Positions 1 to 7,818 are shown, counted from the first letter of the stretch. The stretch is 17,367 nucleotides of DNA from an uncultured Porphyromonas sp. (GCA_945875135.1 CAMCJO010000006.1:1-17367); one strand, 5' to 3'. A program made the numbers and translations. The notes: generated by a model from the sequence alone, not told the origin.

Positions 1-34
1 TGAGCAGGCTTCTCTGTAGTCTCTTCCTTTTTTG

Positions 35-42
35 TACCTTTA
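35..42 (+). promoter_or_regulatory. Possible -7 promoter box for pyrBI
   Basis: TACCTTTA matches the Bacteroidetes sigma-ABfr -7 consensus TAnnTTTG at all but the last base. It lies 29 bp before the pyrB start, which would give a short leader. No convincing -33 TTTG is visible at the usual distance upstream; only a TTCTCTG at 10-16 could serve. No attenuator or pyrimidine-sensing structure fits in the short leader. Confidence 0.4.
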
Positions 43-70
43 CGGATGAAATGAATATAGCCTGTGCCTT

Positions 71-988
71 ATGATGAAGCATATCGTATCTATCGAGCAG
101 TGTGATGAGCAAGATATACTACGTATCTTGGATCGCGCTACACTCTTTGAGGCCAATCCTAATCGCCATCTAATGGATGGGATGGTGGGTGCCACCTTGT
201 TTTTCGAACCATCGACGCGTACCCGACTGAGCTTCGAGACGGCCGTCAATAGGTTGGGCGGACGAGTCATCGGTTTCTCCGACCCTAAGTCCAGCAGCTC
301 GACAAAGGGCGAGTCGCTCAAGGACACCCTACTCATCGTCTCTAACTATGCCGACGTGATCATCATGCGGCACTACCTAGAGGGTGCTGCGCTCTATGCC
401 ACAGAGGTCTCGCCCGTGCCGATCGTCAACGCCGGCGATGGTGCCAATCAGCACCCCTCGCAGACGCTCCTCGACCTCTACACGATCCGCTCTACACAGG
501 GCACGCTCGAGGATTTACACATCGTGATGGTGGGTGACCTGCGCTTCGGACGTACGATCCACTCGCTCATAGAGGGGATGCGCTTCTTCTCACCTCGCTT
601 TACCTTTGTCGCACCACCTGAGTTGCGACTCCCTGAGGAGTACCGACAGTATTGCGATGAGCATCATCTACGCTATGAGGAGACTTCGCTCTTTACCCCT
701 GAGGTGATCGCCGATGCCGACATTCTCTACATGACTAGGGTGCAGCGAGAGCGCTTTACCGATATGGAGGAGTATGAGCGTGTCAAGGATGTCTACATAC
801 TCAATAAGGAGATGCTACAAGGCACTAAGGACAATCTGCGCATCCTCCACCCCCTACCCCGTGTCAATGAGATTGCGATCGATGTGGATAGCAGTCCTAA
901 GGCGGAGTACTTTCGCCAGGCTCAGAACGGACTCTACATACGTCAGTCGATACTCTGCGAGGTGCTCGGTATAGAAGTTGATAAGTAA
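71..988 (+). CDS. pyrB: Aspartate carbamoyltransferase, catalytic chain
   Basis: Joins carbamoyl phosphate and L-aspartate to give N-carbamoyl-aspartate, the committed step of pyrimidine synthesis in the cytoplasm. The 305-residue length is normal for the family. The carbamoyl-phosphate loop STRTR is at residues 48-52, followed by LSFE. A mobile loop rich in Ser, Thr and Lys is near residues 74-84, [12 protein letters not shown] is at 128-139 and HPLPR is at 260-264, so the active site looks complete. Two adjacent ATG codons (71 and 74) are possible starts; 74 gives MKHIVSIEQ and cannot be excluded. There is no clear ribosome-binding site, as is usual in Bacteroidetes. pyrI follows after 13 bp, so the two chains are almost certainly co-transcribed and form the E. 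coli-like holoenzyme. Confidence 0.97.
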   Translation: MMKHIVSIEQCDEQDILRILDRATLFEANPNRHLMDGMVGATLFFEPSTRTRLSFETAVNRLGGRVIGFSDPKSSSSTKGESLKDTLLIVSNYADVIIMRHYLEGAALYATEVSPVPIVNAGDGANQHPSQTLLDLYTIRSTQGTLEDLHIVMVGDLRFGRTIHSLIEGMRFFSPRFTFVAPPELRLPEEYRQYCDEHHLRYEETSLFTPEVIADADILYMTRVQRERFTDMEEYERVKDVYILNKEMLQGTKDNLRILHPLPRVNEIAIDVDSSPKAEYFRQAQNGLYIRQSILCEVLGIEVDK

Positions 989-1001
989 CACACCACACAC
1001 T

Positions 1002-1487
1002 ATGAATGCTAAGTCTCAGAAAGCTCTAATCAAGCAGCAAGAGGGGATGATGGTCACAGCCATCTGCAATGGCACCGTGATAGATCATATTCCCCCCAGA
1101 AAGCTCTTTAAGATAGCCCACCTCTTACAGCTCGAAGGTATGGAGGAGCCTATCACGATAGGCAACAACTTAGATAGTCGCTACCTAGGCAAGAAGGGGA
1201 TCATCAAGATCTCCGGACGGATGCTCTCCGATGAGGAGGCAAGCCGTATAGCACTCCTCGCCCCTGATGTGCATGTCAATATAATTAAGGACTACGAGGT
1301 GGTGGAGAAGCGGACGCTACACTTGCCCGAGGAGATCATTGGCTTCGTCAAGTGCCCCAATGCTAAGTGTATCACAAACAACGAGCCCGTGCGTACGCAC
1401 TTTCACCTGATAGATGCTGAGCACGAGGTACTACGCTGTCACTACTGCGGACGCAAAGTATCGGAGGAGCGCATCGAGTTACTCTAA
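1002..1487 (+). CDS. pyrI: Aspartate carbamoyltransferase, regulatory chain
   Basis: Regulatory subunit of aspartate transcarbamoylase. In studied homologues it binds CTP/ATP and holds the catalytic trimers together through a zinc site. With the ATG at 1002 the protein has 161 residues. The nucleotide-binding half carries VTAICNGTVIDHIP (18-31) and the later GRMLSDEE. Four zinc-type cysteines are seen at C118, C123 (CPNAKC), C146 and C149 (CHYC), the same pattern as the E. coli chain. A longer reading frame opens at a TTG at 978 inside pyrB, but ATG 1002 starts closer to the family N-terminus and avoids an overlap. With pyrB it makes an allosterically regulated enzyme. Confidence 0.96.
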   Translation: MNAKSQKALIKQQEGMMVTAICNGTVIDHIPPRKLFKIAHLLQLEGMEEPITIGNNLDSRYLGKKGIIKISGRMLSDEEASRIALLAPDVHVNIIKDYEVVEKRTLHLPEEIIGFVKCPNAKCITNNEPVRTHFHLIDAEHEVLRCHYCGRKVSEERIELL

Positions 1488-1522
1488 TCAACGAACTCAC
1501 TAACAAACAAATACTTAATACT

Positions 1523-2143
1523 ATGACAAATCAATCTACAGCCACCAAGTCACGTCGTGGTCTGACGATCACAATTATCATCGTGGCGGTCGTACTGCTC
1601 CTAGTCTTCTGGGGCGTGGGTCAGTACAACTCGCTCGTGAAGCTAGACGAGCAGGTCAACAGCTCGTGGAGCCAAGTGGAGAACCAATACCAGCGCCGTG
1701 CCGATCTCATCCCCAATCTTGTGGAGACGGTCAAAGGCTACGCCTCTCATGAGCGTGAGACCCTCGAGGGAGTGATCAACGCCCGCGCTAAGGCTTCACA
1801 GCCCATCGTCCCATCTGGCGAGGGGATGACTCAAGAGCAACTCAATCAATTCCAGCAAGCTCAGGGAGACCTAACCAGTGCGCTGAGCAAACTGATGGTT
1901 GTCGTGGAGCGTTACCCCGAGCTCAAGGCAGACGAAAACTTCCGCCAGCTACAAGCGAGCCTAGAGGGTACGGAAAACCGTATCACGACGGCCCGTATGG
2001 ACTTTAACAACCAGGCACAGCAGTACAATACGAAGATACGTCACTTCCCGACGAATGTCTGTGCTGGTATCTTTGGCTTCCGTCAGCGTCCTTACTTCCA
2101 GGCAGAGGCTGGTGCGGAGCAAGCTCCTCAAGTTAAGTTTTAG
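1523..2143 (+). CDS. lemA: LemA family membrane protein
   Basis: LemA-family protein of 206 residues. The N-terminus is short and cytoplasmic, then one hydrophobic helix spans about residues 14-32. The conserved core follows: YNSLVKLDEQVNSSW at 35-49, then YQRRADLIPNLVETVKGYASHE. The C-terminal signature of the family (FPTN, then FGFRQRPYF) is present, so the protein is complete. The fold is a long antiparallel helical bundle; the biochemical role is not settled. It starts 35 bp after pyrI and is followed by a TPM-domain gene. The lemA-TPM pairing is common across bacteria and suggests a shared envelope function (inference). The segment between the two genes can form a large hairpin, so their expression may be uncoupled. 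Confidence 0.95.
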   Translation: MTNQSTATKSRRGLTITIIIVAVVLLLVFWGVGQYNSLVKLDEQVNSSWSQVENQYQRRADLIPNLVETVKGYASHERETLEGVINARAKASQPIVPSGEGMTQEQLNQFQQAQGDLTSALSKLMVVVERYPELKADENFRQLQASLEGTENRITTARMDFNNQAQQYNTKIRHFPTNVCAGIFGFRQRPYFQAEAGAEQAPQVKF

Positions 2144-2146
2144 TTG

Positions 2147-2248
2147 TTAGAGGTTGGAGAGAAGATCTCACTAGAATCACTAGAGCCACTATTGGCACTA
2201 GTGAGACTAGACCTCCTCTCCTTCTAACCTCTAATCTCTAATCTCTAA
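2147..2248. repeat. Large imperfect inverted repeat with 7-bp repeat flanks
   Basis: The whole lemA-TPM intergenic region is a nested inverted repeat. Inner arms TCTCACTAG (2166-2174) and CTAGTGAGA (2198-2206) are perfect, with GCC/GGC (2185-2187 and 2194-2196) closing a six-base loop inside them. Outer arms are imperfect: TTAGAGG plus TTGGAGA at 2147-2160 face CTCTCC and AACCTCTAA at 2216-2234. The right flank is a run of four heptads (2221-2248): CTTCTAA, CCTCTAA, TCTCTAA, TCTCTAA. The run ends 7 bp before the next ATG. TCACTAGA also occurs twice in tandem at 2169-2176 and 2178-2185. It may act as a processing or attenuation hairpin, or be a dispersed intergenic element. No transposase or clear target duplication is seen. 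Confidence 0.7.
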
Positions 2249-2255
2249 TTCCCCC

Positions 2256-3545
2256 ATGAAGCGCACCCTACTCTTTCTCGGACTACTGCTATCCTTTTGG
2301 GCACTACCTGCCCAGAAGGCTGTCTCGTGGGAGGATATCCCAAACGTACAGCTACAAGACAGCACGCAGTTTGTCTCCGACGTAGCGCACATCATCGAGC
2401 CCGAAGCGCGACAACGAATCAACGAGACGATCCTAAGCATGCGCCAGATACATGGCGTGGAGGGGGTCGTCATCACCCTCCCCTCCATCGGTCAGAGTGG
2501 CTCTATCGAAGATCTCGCACGAGAGATACTTCGTGGCTGGGGCGTGGGCTCTAAGATAGACAATAGTGGCTTTGTCATGCTCATTTCGCTAGATAGTCGT
2601 CAGATACGCATCGAGACGGGCTACGGACTAGAGGGCGTGCTACCAGATGCCCTCTGTAGTCAGATCATCGCTCATCGTATGGCACCACACTTCAAGCGTG
2701 GAGACTATAGTACAGGTATCCTCTCTGGCGTGCAGGCGATACAAGAGACGATCACGGCAAACTACGAGGGGGCGACGCGCACAGATGGTGCCGAGGAGGA
2801 TCAAGTAGCGGATGGCGTATTCAATGGATTGGTAGTCCTCTTGGTGCTGATCCTCTGTGTCGTCATGCTGGTCTCTTACAAAGACGAGCAGACAGCTCCG
2901 GAGCAGCGTGTCAAGCGACTCAACAGGCAGATCGTAAGCTTCATATTCATAGCTTTGATCGCTATGATCGGTGGGAGCTTCCTCTTGATAGCGGGAGCCA
3001 TCGTCGTACTCCTCGCTCTCTACGCGATCTTGCGCCATCGGCTCTCTCAGGAGGCACTCATCTGTCGCACATGCCACCAGAGCAAGCTACAGACTCTCTC
3101 TGACACGGCTAAGCTATCGCTACTCACGCCTGCACAGCAGCTGGAGGAGCGACTCGGCAGTGTGCACTACCTCGTCAAGCAGTGTGATAATTGTGGTGCC
3201 GTAGAGCGTTATGGCGAGGTGGCTGGAAGCTCCCCCTACAAGCGTTGTCCGCACTGCGGGACTTATGCACTACAGCACACCGGTACGCGCCGACTGCGCT
3301 CTACTGATCGGCATATCGCCTACATCCATCGTCAGGAGTATCACTGTCTCTACTGCGATCAAGACCATCACACAGACGAGACTATCTACAAAGAGAGTAA
3401 CTCTGCTCTAGGCGGAGCTATACTCGGCGGTATCATCGGTAGCTCTCTCGGACGAGGCGGTGGCGGTTTCGGTGGTGGTGGCTTCGGTGGCGGAGGCTTC
3501 GGCGGCGGTTCAGGCGGTGGTGGCGGTGCCACTGGAGGCTGGTAA
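2256..3545 (+). CDS. TPM-domain membrane protein with zinc-ribbon-like cysteines and Gly-rich tail
   Basis: A 429-residue envelope protein. Residues 1-20 form a signal peptide (hydrophobic LLFLGLLLSFWALPAQ). A TPM domain (YgcG/Psb32 type) spans about 36-168, with FVSDVAHII near its start, GFVMLISLDSRQIRIETGYGLEGVLPD in the middle and FKRGDYSTGI near its end. Two hydrophobic spans follow (about 186-206 and 228-257). Next come four Cys-x2-Cys pairs (270/273, 310/313, 331/334, 364/367) that look like zinc-ribbon knuckles, then a tail of GGGGF repeats from about 400 to the end. Glycine-rich tails are usual for TPM proteins. TPM domains are linked to photosystem repair or phosphatase activity in plants, but the bacterial role is unknown. 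The neighbour lemA suggests a common envelope function. The ATG follows a heptad repeat rather than a Shine-Dalgarno sequence. Confidence 0.9.
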   Translation: MKRTLLFLGLLLSFWALPAQKAVSWEDIPNVQLQDSTQFVSDVAHIIEPEARQRINETILSMRQIHGVEGVVITLPSIGQSGSIEDLAREILRGWGVGSKIDNSGFVMLISLDSRQIRIETGYGLEGVLPDALCSQIIAHRMAPHFKRGDYSTGILSGVQAIQETITANYEGATRTDGAEEDQVADGVFNGLVVLLVLILCVVMLVSYKDEQTAPEQRVKRLNRQIVSFIFIALIAMIGGSFLLIAGAIVVLLALYAILRHRLSQEALICRTCHQSKLQTLSDTAKLSLLTPAQQLEERLGSVHYLVKQCDNCGAVERYGEVAGSSPYKRCPHCGTYALQHTGTRRLRSTDRHIAYIHRQEYHCLYCDQDHHTDETIYKESNSALGGAILGGIIGSSLGRGGGGFGGGGFGGGGFGGGSGGGGGATGGW

Positions 3546-3576
3546 ACGTGTACTACACCTTAATATCTTAGGCATT

Positions 3577-4599
3577 ATGTCAATACTACTCTACTTCTTA
3601 CTGCTCATCTTGGGTTTGGTCATGATCACGGCTGGGGCCAACTTCCTCACCAATGGATCTGTGACGATCGCTGAGCGACTAGGTGTGTCCCAGCTGGTGA
3701 TCGGTCTCACGATCGTAGGCTTTGGCACCTCAGCCCCTGAGTTAGTCGTGAGCATCACTTCGGCGCTAGCCAACAAGCCTGACATAGCCATCGCCAACGT
3801 GGTGGGAAGTAACATCGCCAACATCCTGCTCATCCTAGGCGTCAGTGCTATGATCTACCCGATCCGTGTGACGCACGACGCTATGAAGCGAGACATCCCG
3901 ATCGCCATGCTGGTCACAGCCATCTGTCTAGTTATGGCGAGCGATAATCTCCTCACGGGGGGCTTCTCGGGCAACATCATCGATCGTGGTGACGGCATCG
4001 TGCTCCTCTGCTTCCTCATCTTCTACCTTTATCTAGCCTTCATGTCTGCGGCCAAGGAAAAGGCACCCGAGCCTGACCTCTCGTCTCTAGAAGATGACGC
4101 AGATAAGTCTAAGGCAAAGCATGCAACCAGGACACTGCTAATCTCTATCGCTAAGGTCATCGGGGGACTCGCGCTACTGGTCTTCGGTGGACGTCTATTC
4201 GTAGACAATGCCTCTAGTATAGCACGCTCGTGGGGTGTGAGCGAAGCAATCATCGGACTCACCATCGTTGCCATCGGCACCTCACTACCAGAGCTGGCCA
4301 CATCTGTCGTGGCAGCCGTCAAACGTCAGCCAGACTTAGCCATTGGCAACGTCGTGGGAAGCAACATCTTCAACATCCTCTTCATCCTCGGTGCCTCTGC
4401 CACAATCACGCCTCTAGTACCAGCTGGCATACAGATCTTGGATTATCTAATGATGCTGGTGGCTGTCTTCCTCCTCTTTATCTTTAGCAACGTTATGGGA
4501 CGCGCTATGATCAGCCGCAAGGAGGGCATTGCCCTGCTCGCCGTCTACGTAGCCTATATGACCTACCTGATCCTCCAGTCGCTAGGCGTCGGCATCTAG
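3577..4599 (+). CDS. Calcium/sodium antiporter, YrbG (CaCA) family
   Basis: Inner-membrane cation/Ca2+ exchanger of 340 residues with about ten helices. The two inverted alpha-repeats of the family are clear: GTSAPE (50-55) followed by ANVVGSNIANILLILG (73-88), and GTSLPE (234-239) followed by GNVVGSNIFNILFILG (257-272). The acidic residues E55 and E239 are the expected ion ligands. A charged loop at about 159-183 separates the halves on the cytoplasmic side. The reading frame is open back to 3460 inside the TPM gene, but that extension is an Ala/Val-rich shadow of the Gly-rich tail. ATG 3577 gives a start directly at the first helix, 31 bp after the TPM stop. Likely role is Ca2+ export driven by Na+ entry. 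Confidence 0.94.
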   Translation: MSILLYFLLLILGLVMITAGANFLTNGSVTIAERLGVSQLVIGLTIVGFGTSAPELVVSITSALANKPDIAIANVVGSNIANILLILGVSAMIYPIRVTHDAMKRDIPIAMLVTAICLVMASDNLLTGGFSGNIIDRGDGIVLLCFLIFYLYLAFMSAAKEKAPEPDLSSLEDDADKSKAKHATRTLLISIAKVIGGLALLVFGGRLFVDNASSIARSWGVSEAIIGLTIVAIGTSLPELATSVVAAVKRQPDLAIGNVVGSNIFNILFILGASATITPLVPAGIQILDYLMMLVAVFLLFIFSNVMGRAMISRKEGIALLAVYVAYMTYLILQSLGVGI

Positions 4600-4623
4600 C
4601 CACTCAGCCCGCCACTCCCCCCC

Positions 4624-4681
4624 ACAAGGTCTCTTCGACTTAGTCACCCACTCCTCCTCCCTACAAGGTCTCTTCGACTTA
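4624..4681. repeat. Tandem duplication, 19-bp exact core, 39-bp period
   Basis: ACAAGGTCTCTTCGACTTA occurs at 4624-4642 and again at 4663-4681. Each copy is preceded by a related C-rich CCACTCC tract, so the unit is about 39 bp. Each copy can form a small GTC/GAC hairpin with a UCUUC loop. The octamer TCTCTTCG in both copies is complementary to CGAAGAGA at 4748-4755, so a longer-range stem is possible. It lies just after the antiporter stop and before rnpB. Function unknown. Confidence 0.8.
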
Positions 4682-4695
4682 TACCCTAAGGGGTA
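4682..4695. other. Small palindrome or hairpin downstream of the antiporter gene
   Basis: TACCC (4682-4686) and GGGTA (4691-4695) flank TAAG. This is a perfect 5-bp stem touching the second copy of the tandem duplication. No T-run follows it, so a classical rho-independent terminator is not supported. It could be a weak terminator, RNA end-protector or protein site. Confidence 0.35.
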
Positions 4696-4858
4696 GCCGC
4701 CACGCCCCTGCGACTTGTCACGTCCCTACACAAGCGACAGCACGATACGAAGAGATCAGACGACTACTCTGCCCCATAATGCTCCACAAGCTAGGATTAG
4801 CGAGAGGGCACGTCTATAGCTCGTCATGCGAGAGATGTGCGAAATTGAGGGGCGGAGG

Positions 4859-4878
4859 AGCGATCAGTGCTAATCGCT
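4859..4878. other. Inverted repeat just upstream of the rnpB promoter box
   Basis: AGCGAT (4859-4864) and ATCGCT (4873-4878) flank an 8-base spacer. The repeat sits where the -33 region of the following TATCTTTG promoter would be, 8 bp upstream of that box, so it could be an operator. Alternatively it could end transcription coming from upstream, since TTCATTTTG follows. Between 4696 and 4858 I see no gene and no other clear feature. Confidence 0.35.
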
Positions 4879-4886
4879 TCATTTTG

Positions 4887-4894
4887 TATCTTTG
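4887..4894 (+). promoter_or_regulatory. -7 promoter box (TATCTTTG) for rnpB
   Basis: TATCTTTG is an exact match to the Bacteroidetes -7 consensus TAnnTTTG, in an AT-rich patch. Initiation is expected near 4900, about 50 bp before the first paired base of RNase P RNA. This implies a primary transcript with a leader that is trimmed, or a real 5' end upstream of the one called here. No good -33 TTTG is seen at the normal distance; the inverted repeat at 4859-4878 occupies that place. Confidence 0.7.
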
Positions 4895-4951
4895 CACTTG
4901 TGGAGGTCATCGCTCTAGGGTGAGAGCCTCCCAGTGACGTATCATGGATAT

Positions 4952-5345
4952 GGCAGTAGATCGGCTTGTCGCTGTCGCTACTGGATGAGAGCCTCGGCTC
5001 CGCATCTCGTGCGAGAGAGGAAAGTCCGGGCAACGCAGAGTACCATACTCCCTAACAGAGAGCTATCCGCGAGGGTAGGTGACGTGTAGAAGAGAATGAC
5101 CGCCTAGAGGTGCCTCGGCACACCGGGTAAGGGTGAGAAGGTGAGGTAAGAGCTCACCAGCGGTGTGGGTGACCCACTGGCTGTACACACTATGGGTTGC
5201 AAGATCAAGTATACCGACGCTATGAGGGCTGCTCGTCCTAGTCGGAGGGTAGATTGCTAGAGGCACTCGGCAACGGGTGTCGTAGATAAATGACAAGCAC
5301 CACTCCCCGTGAGTAGCACAGAACCCGGCTTATAGACCTACTGTC
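4952..5345 (+). ncRNA. rnpB: RNase P RNA, bacterial type A
   Basis: Catalytic RNA that removes the 5' leader of tRNA precursors together with the RnpA protein. The most conserved elements are present in order. GAGGAAAGTCCGGGC is at 5017-5031 (5' strand of P4). A GGGTAAGGGTGAGAAGGTGAG-type block with GGTAAGAGCTCACCAG follows near 5124-5161. AGATAAATGAC is at 5284-5294, and ACAGAACCCGGCTTATAG is at 5318-5335 (3' strand of P4). The ends are placed where GGCAGTAG (4952-4959) pairs with CTACTGTC (5338-5345) as helix P1, giving about 394 nt, a usual length for the phylum. Ends may be off by several bases. Reading frames on the minus strand across this region are spurious. Confidence 0.96.
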
Positions 5346-5440
5346 CTCTCCATGATTCGCTTCGCCAGCGCCGGGCGAGGTGATGCCCAGCAAAGCACAC
5401 CTTCCTGTCGTACCATATATAATATAGTATCGCTAACTTC

Positions 5441-6895
5441 ATGCCACAACATACCAACTCTATACAGCATAAATGCCCCAGCTCTAAGCAAGATACAACT
5501 GTAGAGCACGCCGCTCGCAAGCCCTCCACCTGGGTGCGCAAGCTCAAGGTGGGAGCCTACAAGGTGGTTCGCTTCCTCACGAGCGATATGTGGCACATAC
5601 AGCCACAGGAGGTGCGAGGCTTTCGACGGCTCTACATCAATACGCTCAAGGCTCTCTATATGGCCATCAAGGGCTATGTGGACCAACGATTGAGTCGCCA
5701 TGCCTCGGCACTGACCTACAGGACGATTCTTTCTATCGTGCCGATGCTCGCACTTATTGTAGCTTTTGCCAAGGGCTTTGGTTTCCAAGGCACCATCTAT
5801 GACTTTCTGATGACCTATATGCCTGGGCATCAGAACGAGCTAGACACGATGATGGGCTTTGTGGATAACTATCTAGGGCAGGTACAGGGAGGACTTTTCT
5901 TAGGGGTCGGCTTGGTGCTGTTTCTCTACACGATCTTCCTCCTCTTGAACACGATCGAGCAGACCTTCAACGTGATCTGGGGGGTGCCGCGAGGACGCTC
6001 CATAGGACGTAAGCTGACGGACTACATCACGATGGTCGTGCTACTGCCTATCCTGATGACGCTCTCGTCGGGAATGACCGTGATGATGGCGACGATAAAG
6101 AACACGTGGTTCAACGACTACATACTCTTCACGCCTCTGTGGGAGTTTATGCTCAAGCTCTTCCCGTACATCATCCTGATCTTTATGTTTGCGGGTATAT
6201 TCATGGCACTGCCTAACACCCGGGTCAAGTTCCTCCCAGCACTCATCGCTGGTGCCATAGCTGGTAGTGCCTTCCAAATCCTGCAGGCACTCTACGTCAG
6301 CGGTATCCTATGGATCTCTAAGTACAATGCTATCTATGGTGGATTTGCAGCTATACCGCTCTTGCTCTTATGGCTGCAGGTGGTCTGGTCCATCACGCTC
6401 TTTAGTACTAAGCTATGCTTCTCCATACAGAATGTGGTGAACTTTACCTACGCCAAGGACGCAACCAATGTCTCCCCTCGCTACTCAGACTTCCTGACGG
6501 TTCTGGTGATGGCTCACATCGTGCAGCGCTTCCTCGATCACACCGAGCCTGAGCCACATGATATACCTTCGCTCTCAGAGGCTTGTCACTTGCCGATCAA
6601 TCAGACCAGTGAGATCATCGCCAAGCTACTCGAGGAGGAGCTGATCATCGAGGTCGTCTATAGCTCTCATGACAAGGAGCTACACTACAACCTAGCCGTC
6701 GATCCCGACCTGCTGACCGTGGGGTACCTCCTGGATCGTATGGATCGCTCAGGACATCGTAACCACATGCTCACGCAGCAGCAGTTTGCCGAGGAGTGGG
6801 AGCTGGTGGTCGCTTCACGTCGTGCCTTTACGGAGCCACCAGTGACGACGTTGCTCGCAGACCTGCCTCTGGGCAGAAAACCCTCAACCACTTAG
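5441..6895 (+). CDS. YihY/BrkB family inner-membrane protein
   Basis: Polytopic membrane protein of 484 residues, YihY/virulence factor BrkB family. The family opening motif is at about 83-101 (RLSRHASALTYRTILSIVP). Six hydrophobic spans follow at roughly 95-112, 151-170, 196-215, 241-257, 264-288 and 302-325. The conserved NTxEQTFNxIWG segment is at 170-181 and YGGFAAIPLLLLWLQ at 299-313. The soluble C-terminal extension (about 345-484) has the look of a winged-helix-like domain (LSEACHLPINQTSEIIAKLLEEELI). The name BrkB came from serum resistance in Bordetella and the early RNase BN label is wrong for this family; the true role is unresolved. The N-terminal 30 residues are polar and poorly conserved in type, so the start could be somewhat internal. 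The next gene starts 2 bp after the stop. Confidence 0.92.
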   Translation: MPQHTNSIQHKCPSSKQDTTVEHAARKPSTWVRKLKVGAYKVVRFLTSDMWHIQPQEVRGFRRLYINTLKALYMAIKGYVDQRLSRHASALTYRTILSIVPMLALIVAFAKGFGFQGTIYDFLMTYMPGHQNELDTMMGFVDNYLGQVQGGLFLGVGLVLFLYTIFLLLNTIEQTFNVIWGVPRGRSIGRKLTDYITMVVLLPILMTLSSGMTVMMATIKNTWFNDYILFTPLWEFMLKLFPYIILIFMFAGIFMALPNTRVKFLPALIAGAIAGSAFQILQALYVSGILWISKYNAIYGGFAAIPLLLLWLQVVWSITLFSTKLCFSIQNVVNFTYAKDATNVSPRYSDFLTVLVMAHIVQRFLDHTEPEPHDIPSLSEACHLPINQTSEIIAKLLEEELIIEVVYSSHDKELHYNLAVDPDLLTVGYLLDRMDRSGHRNHMLTQQQFAEEWELVVASRRAFTEPPVTTLLADLPLGRKPSTT

Positions 6896-6897
6896 AT

Positions 6898-7815
6898 ATG
6901 GCACTCAACACTTCCGATCTAAAAGCTCAGGGAGAGCGTCTCATAGAGCGCGGCTCTGCCCTCATATCCACTTCGCTCGATAAGCTGGTAGAGCGTGTCC
7001 GCACATGGACCTACGGCAGTAGACCCACCTTCGGTCTAGCTCTCTGTGGTGGCAGTGCTCGCGGGCTAGCCTACATTGGCATCTTTCGCTTTCTAGAGGA
7101 GCATAATGTACGCCCTAACATCATCGCCGGGACTAGCGTCGGCTCGCTCATGGGTGCTCTCTATGCAGACGGCTACAGTAGTGAGGAGATCTATGACCTG
7201 TCGTCAAATTTTGGCTTCATGAATATGACCTCGCTGACTACTCCAAGGCTCTCACTGCTCAAGACCAATAAGTATCGACAATTTCTCAAAGAGACCCTAC
7301 GCCATGAGCGCATTGAAGACCTACCGATCCCCATGCACATCATCGCGACCAACTTGAATAAAGCCGAGGCGCGTGACTTTACAGAGGGTGATCTAGCCTC
7401 TACCGTGGTGGCCTCCTGCTCGATACCGATCCTCTTCGAGCCAGTTGTCATCGACAGCGAGCAGTATGTCGATGGTGGGGTCTTTATGAATCTCCCCGCA
7501 CGTCCTATCCGTGAGTCGTGCGACTTCCTCCTCGGGATCAACCTCAGCCCAGAGGTGGACAATACACCTACGAAAAACATACTTCGTCTCTCCGACCGTC
7601 TCATACGCATTATGATGCGTGCCAATGTGACTATCGACCTAGAGCTATGCGACGTCGTACTCCAGTCGCCCCTGCTCTCGCACTTTAGCGCCTACGATGT
7701 CTCTCCCGTAGACATCATCTCTGACATTGGCTACCAGCTCATCAGCAAGGCGTACGAAGAGGAGGAGCAGTTTAGAGAGATCATCGATCTACTCTCACAG
7801 CAGAGCAAAGCATAG
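6898..7815 (+). CDS. Patatin-like phospholipase
   Basis: Patatin-family serine lipid hydrolase of 305 residues, lacking a signal peptide, so probably cytoplasmic or peripheral at the inner membrane. The catalytic Ser-Asp dyad is visible: the nucleophile elbow GTSVG has S80, and the DGG motif has D192. The oxyanion-hole segment is CGGSARG at 50-56. The core patatin domain covers about 45-210, and the remaining third is a helical C-terminal part. The substrate cannot be read from the sequence; phospholipid or lysophospholipid acyl chains are the family norm. The frame is open upstream to a GTG at 6796 inside the preceding gene, but ATG 6898 lies 2 bp after that gene's stop. It is coupled to the preceding membrane protein and the following GH13 gene, 3 bp away. 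Confidence 0.93.
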   Translation: MALNTSDLKAQGERLIERGSALISTSLDKLVERVRTWTYGSRPTFGLALCGGSARGLAYIGIFRFLEEHNVRPNIIAGTSVGSLMGALYADGYSSEEIYDLSSNFGFMNMTSLTTPRLSLLKTNKYRQFLKETLRHERIEDLPIPMHIIATNLNKAEARDFTEGDLASTVVASCSIPILFEPVVIDSEQYVDGGVFMNLPARPIRESCDFLLGINLSPEVDNTPTKNILRLSDRLIRIMMRANVTIDLELCDVVLQSPLLSHFSAYDVSPVDIISDIGYQLISKAYEEEEQFREIIDLLSQQSKA

Positions 7816-7818
7816 GCT

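Noticed and set aside
978..1001. TTG start for pyrI overlapping pyrB
   Set aside because: The ATG at 1002 gives a normal-length chain with a typical N-terminus and needs no overlap.
2221..2248. Heptad run considered as a CRISPR or direct-repeat array
   Set aside because: Units are 7 bp and adjacent, with no spacers.
3460..3576. N-terminal extension of the antiporter frame into the TPM gene
   Set aside because: The Ala/Val-rich peptide is the shifted reading of the Gly-rich repeat; the ATG at 3577 begins right at the first membrane helix.
5373..5388. GGGC/GCCC hairpin as an rnpB terminator
   Set aside because: The stem is only 4 bp with no T-run. The AT-rich tract at 5413-5430 might be a promoter for the next gene, but no TAnnTTTG box is present.
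4824..5830. Minus-strand reading frames across the rnpB region and the start of the brkB-like gene
   Set aside because: They overlap conserved RNase P RNA blocks or a clear membrane protein and resemble no protein family.
6796..6897. GTG start for the patatin gene inside the brkB-like gene
   Set aside because: The extension is an out-of-frame reading of the previous gene; ATG 6898 sits 2 bp after its stop.
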